DNA of 64,000 nucleotides from PALSA-612 sp963765295 (GTDB lineage: Bacteria > Actinomycetota > Thermoleophilia > Gaiellales > Gaiellaceae): the NCBI GenBank assembly GCA_963765295.1, contig CAVXVO010000003.1:171121-235120 (forward strand), in the 5' to 3' direction. A program made the position numbers and the translations under genes. This document shows, piece by piece, positions 60,347 to 64,000 of this stretch. The notes beneath the pieces were generated by a model. It was not told the origin of the DNA. It ran no database searches and was given only the letters and a program-made list of their open reading frames with translations. The stretch's first letter is position 1; each line of letters starts with the position of its first letter.

Positions 60347-61940
60347 ATGCGAAGCTCTGGTTTTGTCGATCGGAGCGGAGACCTGAGCGTCCTGTCAACG
60401 GTCGGTGCGCCGCTCGCGGGACGACTTCGTCGTTCGCGTCGCCTCGCGCTGGTCGTGATCGCCGCGTTGCTCGTGATGGGAATCGCTGTCGCCATCGTTG
60501 ATCCGTTCGCGGCGAAACAGGCGTCCGGGGGGATCATCGATAACGGTGCCCCGACCGCCATGCAGACGGTCGAGCGCCGTTCGCTCAGAGCGCAGCAAAC
60601 GGTTGTCGGGACGCTCGGTTACGCGGGCAGTTGGACGGTCTCGGTGCCGGCCGGCACGTCCGCGACTGATCTCCAGCAAGCCGCCCAGCAAGAAGCAACC
60701 GCGCCGCGCTACGTACCTCACCGCGCAGGCGACCCTTTCAGGTGATCAGCAGACGCTCGACACCGCCGAGGCCGGGTTCGAGGCTGCGCGGCTCAAGGAG
60801 AGCAGCGATTGTGCTGGCACCAGCGCCGCCGCAGACGCCCAACCGGGTGGCGGCAGCAGCAGCGCGGCCGCAGCCGGCTCGTCTGGCTCTGCAACGGTCG
60901 CAAGCTCGTGTGCGACGAGTATCCAGGCTGCCGCGTTGGCTGAGCAGTCCGTCCCGGGGGCGCGGCAGAAGGTCGCGTCCGACCAGGCACAACTGGCCGC
61001 TGCCCGTACTGCGCTCGCAAGCGCGCAGAGTGCGCTCGACACGGCGCGATCCGCGTCGTCTGCCTATGGCAGTTCGGCGAGCTACACGATGCTGCCTACC
61101 GCCGGCGAGGTGATCGGGCGCGGGCAGACGCTCTACTCGATCGACGGCTCGCCGACACTCCTCCTTTACGGTGCAATGCCAGCCTGGCGCAGTTTCACGG
61201 CCGGCATGTCGCCGGGTCGTGATGTTGCGGAGCTGAACGCGAACCTGCGTGCCCTCGGCTACGGCTCCGCTGTCGGCGACACGTTCACCGGGTCTACCGA
61301 GCAGGCGATCGAGGCGCTTCAGCGAGCGCACGGGCTTCCGGTCACGGGATCGCTACCGCTCGGGTCGGTCGCTTTCGAGCCGGCCGCCGGGCGGGTTACC
61401 GCTGTGACGGCCACCACCGGGCAATCGGTGCAGCCGGGACCGATCATGACGCTCAGCTCGACCAGGCACAACGTGGCGATCCAGCTGGACGCCACGCAGC
61501 AGTCGCTGGTGAAAGTCGGCGACCGTGTGGCCGTCACCCTGCCCGACAACCGCACGACGCCTGGAATCATCGACTTCGTCGGCAAGGTCGCGACTACGTC
61601 GCCGGCAGGCCAGGGCGCTAACGGCAATGCTGCGCCGAGCGGTCCCACGATCCCGGTCGACGTGCGACTTCTGCATCCGGGCGACGCCGGGACGCTTGAT
61701 CAGGCGCCGGTCAACGTGCTGATCACAACCGCCAGCGTCCGCAACGCCCTGGTCGTGCCCGTGAACGCGCTGGTCGCGCTCGCCGGGGGCGGCTACGCGA
61801 TCGAGGAAGTGAGCGCGAGCGGGGCACACAAGCTCGTGCCGGTCACTCCTGGCTTGTTCGACGATCAGACCGGGTTGGTCGAAATCAGAGGCTCCGGCAG
61901 TTCACCGGGCCAGCGCGTGGTGGTGCCCGCATCGCCGTGA
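60347..61940 (+). CDS. HlyD-like efflux adaptor with peptidoglycan-binding domain, one frameshift
   Basis: About 530 residues. A short head and helix (LALVVIAALLVMGIAVAIV), hairpin region with ERRSLRAQQTVVGTLGYAGS, a shift near 60695, then a long alpha-hairpin (ARQKVASDQAQLAAARTALA). A PG_binding_1 domain follows (ELNANLRALGYGSAVGDTFT) and the beta-barrel/membrane-proximal part (VGDRVAVTLPDNRTTPGIID, VVPVNALVALAGGGYAIEEV). The adaptor/ATPase/permease order and the CMRSHG lipoprotein upstream are typical of MacB-type systems. It links the transporter to the cell wall. Confidence 0.78.
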
Positions 61941-62686
61941 CCATGGAAACGACCACCTTGGTATTGCCACCGCCGGAGCCGCAACCCGGCGCGCCGGTTC
62001 TGGAACTCGACGCGGTCACGAAGAGCTACGGCGCAGAACCGCCCTTGGTCGCGTTGCGTGATGTGAGCTTCAGCGTCGCCGAGGGCGAGTTGGTTGCAGT
62101 CGTCGGTCCGTCCGGCTCGGGCAAGTCGACCCTGCTTCATCTGATCGGCACCCTTGATCGGCCGACCTCCGGCCGTGTCGTGGTTGCCGGTCTCGACATC
62201 GCCGAGCTGTCCGATCGCGAGCTTGCCGCCCTGCGTGCAACGAAGATCGGCTTCGTCTTCCAGCAGTTCTTCCTCGCCGAGCATTCAACGATCCTCGAGA
62301 ACGTCGCCGACGGGCTCCTCTACGCCGGCGTCCGGGCAGCCGAGCGCAGAGCCGAGGCAGCAGACGCGCTCGCCGCGGTCGGACTCGGCGACCGGCTGAG
62401 CGCACGTCCAACCCAGCTTTCAGGCGGTGAGCGGCAACGGGTCGCGATTGCACGTGCGCTTGTCGGCTCGCCGGCGATCGTGCTCGCGGACGAGCCAACC
62501 GGCAACCTCGACAGCGCCACCGGCGAGACGATCCTGGGCCTGCTCGAGGACCTCAACGCCGAGGGAGCGACGATCGTCGTCATCACCCACGAGCGGGAGA
62601 TCGCCGCTCGCTTCCCGCGCCAGATCGCGCTCCGCGATGGCCTCATCGTCAGCGACACAGGCGACGAGAAAGGAGCCCAAAGATGA
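61937..62686 (+). CDS. ABC transporter ATP-binding protein (MacB/LolD-like)
   Basis: 249 residues. Walker A VVGPSGSGKSTLLHLIGTLD, Q-loop IGFVFQQFFLAEH, signature TQLSGGERQRVAIARALVGS, Walker B IVLADEPTGNLDSAT and switch His VVITHE. GTLDRPTSGRV is the MacB/LolD hallmark. The GTG start at 61937 overlaps the adaptor stop; an in-frame ATG at 61943 is alternative. A permease is expected but does not appear in the window; the Ig-repeat protein comes next. Confidence 0.93.
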   Translation: MTMETTTLVLPPPEPQPGAPVLELDAVTKSYGAEPPLVALRDVSFSVAEGELVAVVGPSGSGKSTLLHLIGTLDRPTSGRVVVAGLDIAELSDRELAALRATKIGFVFQQFFLAEHSTILENVADGLLYAGVRAAERRAEAADALAAVGLGDRLSARPTQLSGGERQRVAIARALVGSPAIVLADEPTGNLDSATGETILGLLEDLNAEGATIVVITHEREIAARFPRQIALRDGLIVSDTGDEKGAQR

Positions 62687-64000
62687 GGAACCGGCGCCAT
62701 CAGCGGTTCGGCGCGGCTGTCGTCGCTCCGATCCTGGTCGTCGCTGTCGTGTTGATCATCGGCTCGGCATCGGCCGGCGCCAGTCAGGCTGACTGTACGG
62801 GCTGGAATCCGCCGAACACGCTCGTCCTGTCTGCCGGAAGCCCGCAGCAGGAGCAGGTCGGAAAGCCGTTCCAGACCGACCTTCAGGTCCAGCTTGCGAA
62901 CACCGACGGCTGCCAGCTGACCGGCTACCTGGGCCGGGGTTTCGGTCGTCTTCACCGCCCCCTCGAGCGGGGCGAGCGGCTCCTTTTCGTCGACCGGCTC
63001 CAACGTCGTCGACATCGGCACCGACATCCAAGGCACCGCGACCGCGCCAACCTTCACCGCCAACGAGATCGCCGGCGACTACAGCATCCAGGCAACCTCC
63101 AGTTACGGCACCGTCACGCTCTATCTGACCAACACCGCCAACGGCGTCGCCGCCTCGATGACCTCACCGAACGGCTCCAGCCAGTCGGCCACCGTCGACA
63201 CCCGCTTCGCGCAGCCGCTACAAGCCCAAGTGCTGGATGCCAACGGCCGGCCCGTCAGCGGCGCAAGCGTCGACTTCGCGCTCGGGACCGGGGCCACTGG
63301 TGCCTCCGCCGCCTTCGTCAACGGCGGCTCCCAGGCGACAGAGGTGACCGACTCAAATGGCATCGCCTCCTCGCCGGCGCTGCGGGCGAACGGCACGCCG
63401 GGCCGGTTCACCGCCACGGCAAGCACGAACAGCGTCAACGCCGTCAACTACGACCTGCGCAACCTCGCCCCCCGGCTCACAGCCGGCGCCAAGACCGAGA
63501 CGGCCACTGTCGAGCAGCGCTACCGACAGCCGTCTACGGACCCGGGTGCTCGACGGCCGGGGCCGGCCGGTCGAAGGCATCACGGTCACCTTTGCGCTCG
63601 CACAGGGCACAAACGGGGCGAGCGCGACCTTCGCCGGCGGCGGAACCCAGGCAACGGTCGCCAGCGACGCCGAAGGGAACGCGATCTCTCCACGGCTGGT
63701 CGCAAACAGCACCGCCGGTCGCTTCAGCGCCACAGCGACGACCAGAGGGGCGGGGGTCATCGACTACTCGTTACGGAACCTTGCCGGCCCTCCGGCCACG
63801 GTCACGGCCGGCGCTGCCAGCGGCGAGTCAACCCAGAGCGCGAGCCGCTTCCCCGTCCCGCTCGCGGTCACCGTTGCCGATCGATACGGCAACCCCCTCG
63901 TCGGGACGACCGTCAAGTTCTCAGCTCCTTTGCACGGAGCAAGCGGCTACTTCAGCGTCGTCGGCAAGCCCAGCCCGAACGGTCACAAGCCAACCAAATA
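62683..64000 (+). CDS. Large secreted protein with Ig-like (Big_1/invasin-type) repeats, partial, frameshifts
   Basis: It begins at ATG 62683, overlapping the ATPase stop, with a signal peptide (RFGAAVVAPILVVAVVLIIG). Successive repeats of about 90 residues share QPLQAQVLDANGRPVSGASV, DFALGTGATGASAAFVNGGS, GRFTATASTNSVNAVNYDLR; the second copy reads RVLDGRGRPVEGITVTFALA, the third VADRYGNPLVGTTVKFSAP. The G-N-P-V-x-G and G-R-F-x-A-x-A motifs are those of bacterial Ig-like domains. Single-base shifts lie near 62930 and 63530. The protein runs past the window. Probably a surface adhesin or cell-wall filament. Confidence 0.78.
   Translation, partial: MRNRRHQRFGAAVVAPILVVAVVLIIGSASAGASQADCTGWNPPNTLVLSAGSPQQEQVGKPFQTDLQVQLANTDGCQLTGYLGRGFGRLHRPLERGERLLFVDRLQRRRHRHRHPRHRDRANLHRQRDRRRLQHPGNLQLRHRHALSDQHRQRRRRLDDLTERLQPVGHRRHPLRAAATSPSAGCQRPARQRRKRRLRARDRGHWCLRRLRQRRLPGDRGDRLKWHRLLAGAAGERHAGPVHRHGKHEQRQRRQLRPAQPRPPAHSRRQDRDGHCRAALPTAVYGPGCSTAGAGRSKASRSPLRSHRAQTGRARPSPAAEPRQRSPATPKGTRSLHGWSQTAPPVASAPQRRPEGRGSSTTRYGTLPALRPRSRPALPAASQPRARAASPSRSRSPLPIDTATPSSGRPSSSQLLCTEQAATSASSASPARTVTSQPN

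Noticed and set aside
63121..63760. Minus-strand frames over the Ig-repeat gene
   Set aside because: Their repeat structure mirrors the Ig repeats of the plus strand; no start signals or family match.
1..64000. Riboswitches, rRNA genes, insertion sequences and replication origins
   Set aside because: None with recognisable signatures was seen on either strand; no transposase motif or terminal inverted repeats around a gene.

Overview
The window is high-GC DNA (about 70% by eye) with actinobacterial gene content: a Flp/Tad pilus locus, LAL-type LuxR and MprAB-like regulators, ECF sigma factors, CtaG, M29 aminopeptidases and many GTG/TTG starts. An unusual IleRS subtype with a C-terminal extension and several VWA/propeller proteins suggest a deep-branching class such as Thermoleophilia/Gaiellales. 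That placement is inference from protein flavour, not a search. Many genes carry single-base indels (roughly 20 to 25 over 64 kb) that split otherwise complete proteins. The sequence is probably an environmental or long-read assembly, and those genes are annotated here as whole, reconstructed loci.

Layout. 0-6.2 kb: Tad pilus genes cpaB-cpaE-cpaF-(VWA-tadB fusion)-tadC. 6.2-11 kb: GT87-like mannosyltransferase, then a minus-strand glycosidase/methyltransferase/coiled-coil group. 11-18.4 kb: arfB, then a plus-strand housekeeping run acpS-nnr-alr-cca-methyltransferase and two tandem M29 aminopeptidases. 18.4-23.1 kb: DUF4242-like gene, large LuxR-type ATPase regulator, collagen-like secreted protein, SDR. 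23.1-29.5 kb: giant subtilase, fabI, and a histidine kinase/response regulator pair. 29.7-36 kb (minus): a gene run headed by an ECF sigma factor, its coupled membrane propeller protein, a second propeller protein, a peroxiredoxin with an in-frame UGA at the catalytic position, a GT-C-type membrane protein, DUF2269 and an S66 peptidase. 36.1-38.9 kb (plus): two paralogous exported proteins that share a promoter motif with the sigma gene, a membrane coiled-coil protein and a small protein. 38.9-53.9 kb: mixed housekeeping genes (GCS2-like ligase, ridA, beta-lactamase-like hydrolase, cNMP sensor, Nudix, trxA, ileS, class V aminotransferase, DUF1003, aminopeptidase, ispH, DMT exporter, tRNA-Pro, M15 peptidase, dapA-like, CtaG), with a tandem non-coding repeat at 52.7-53.1 kb.

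54-57.85 kb is a small, lower-GC integrated region: tRNA-Gly(TCC), tyrosine integrase, excisionase-like protein, two unknown proteins, and a sigma-like fragment apparently cut off at the right edge. From 58.4 kb to the end is a second sigma/membrane-protein pair followed by a lipoprotein, HlyD-like adaptor, ABC ATPase and Ig-repeat secreted protein, probably one operon continuing past the window.

The signals most worth following are the candidate selenocysteine peroxiredoxin with a SECIS-like hairpin at 33.1-33.6 kb, the three-site GGACC-N19-TA(G/T)T promoter family around the first ECF sigma gene, the duplicated 189-nt element whose terminal hairpins differ by compensatory changes, and two 17-18 bp divergent gene pairs that seem to share one -10 element and start leaderless in both directions.
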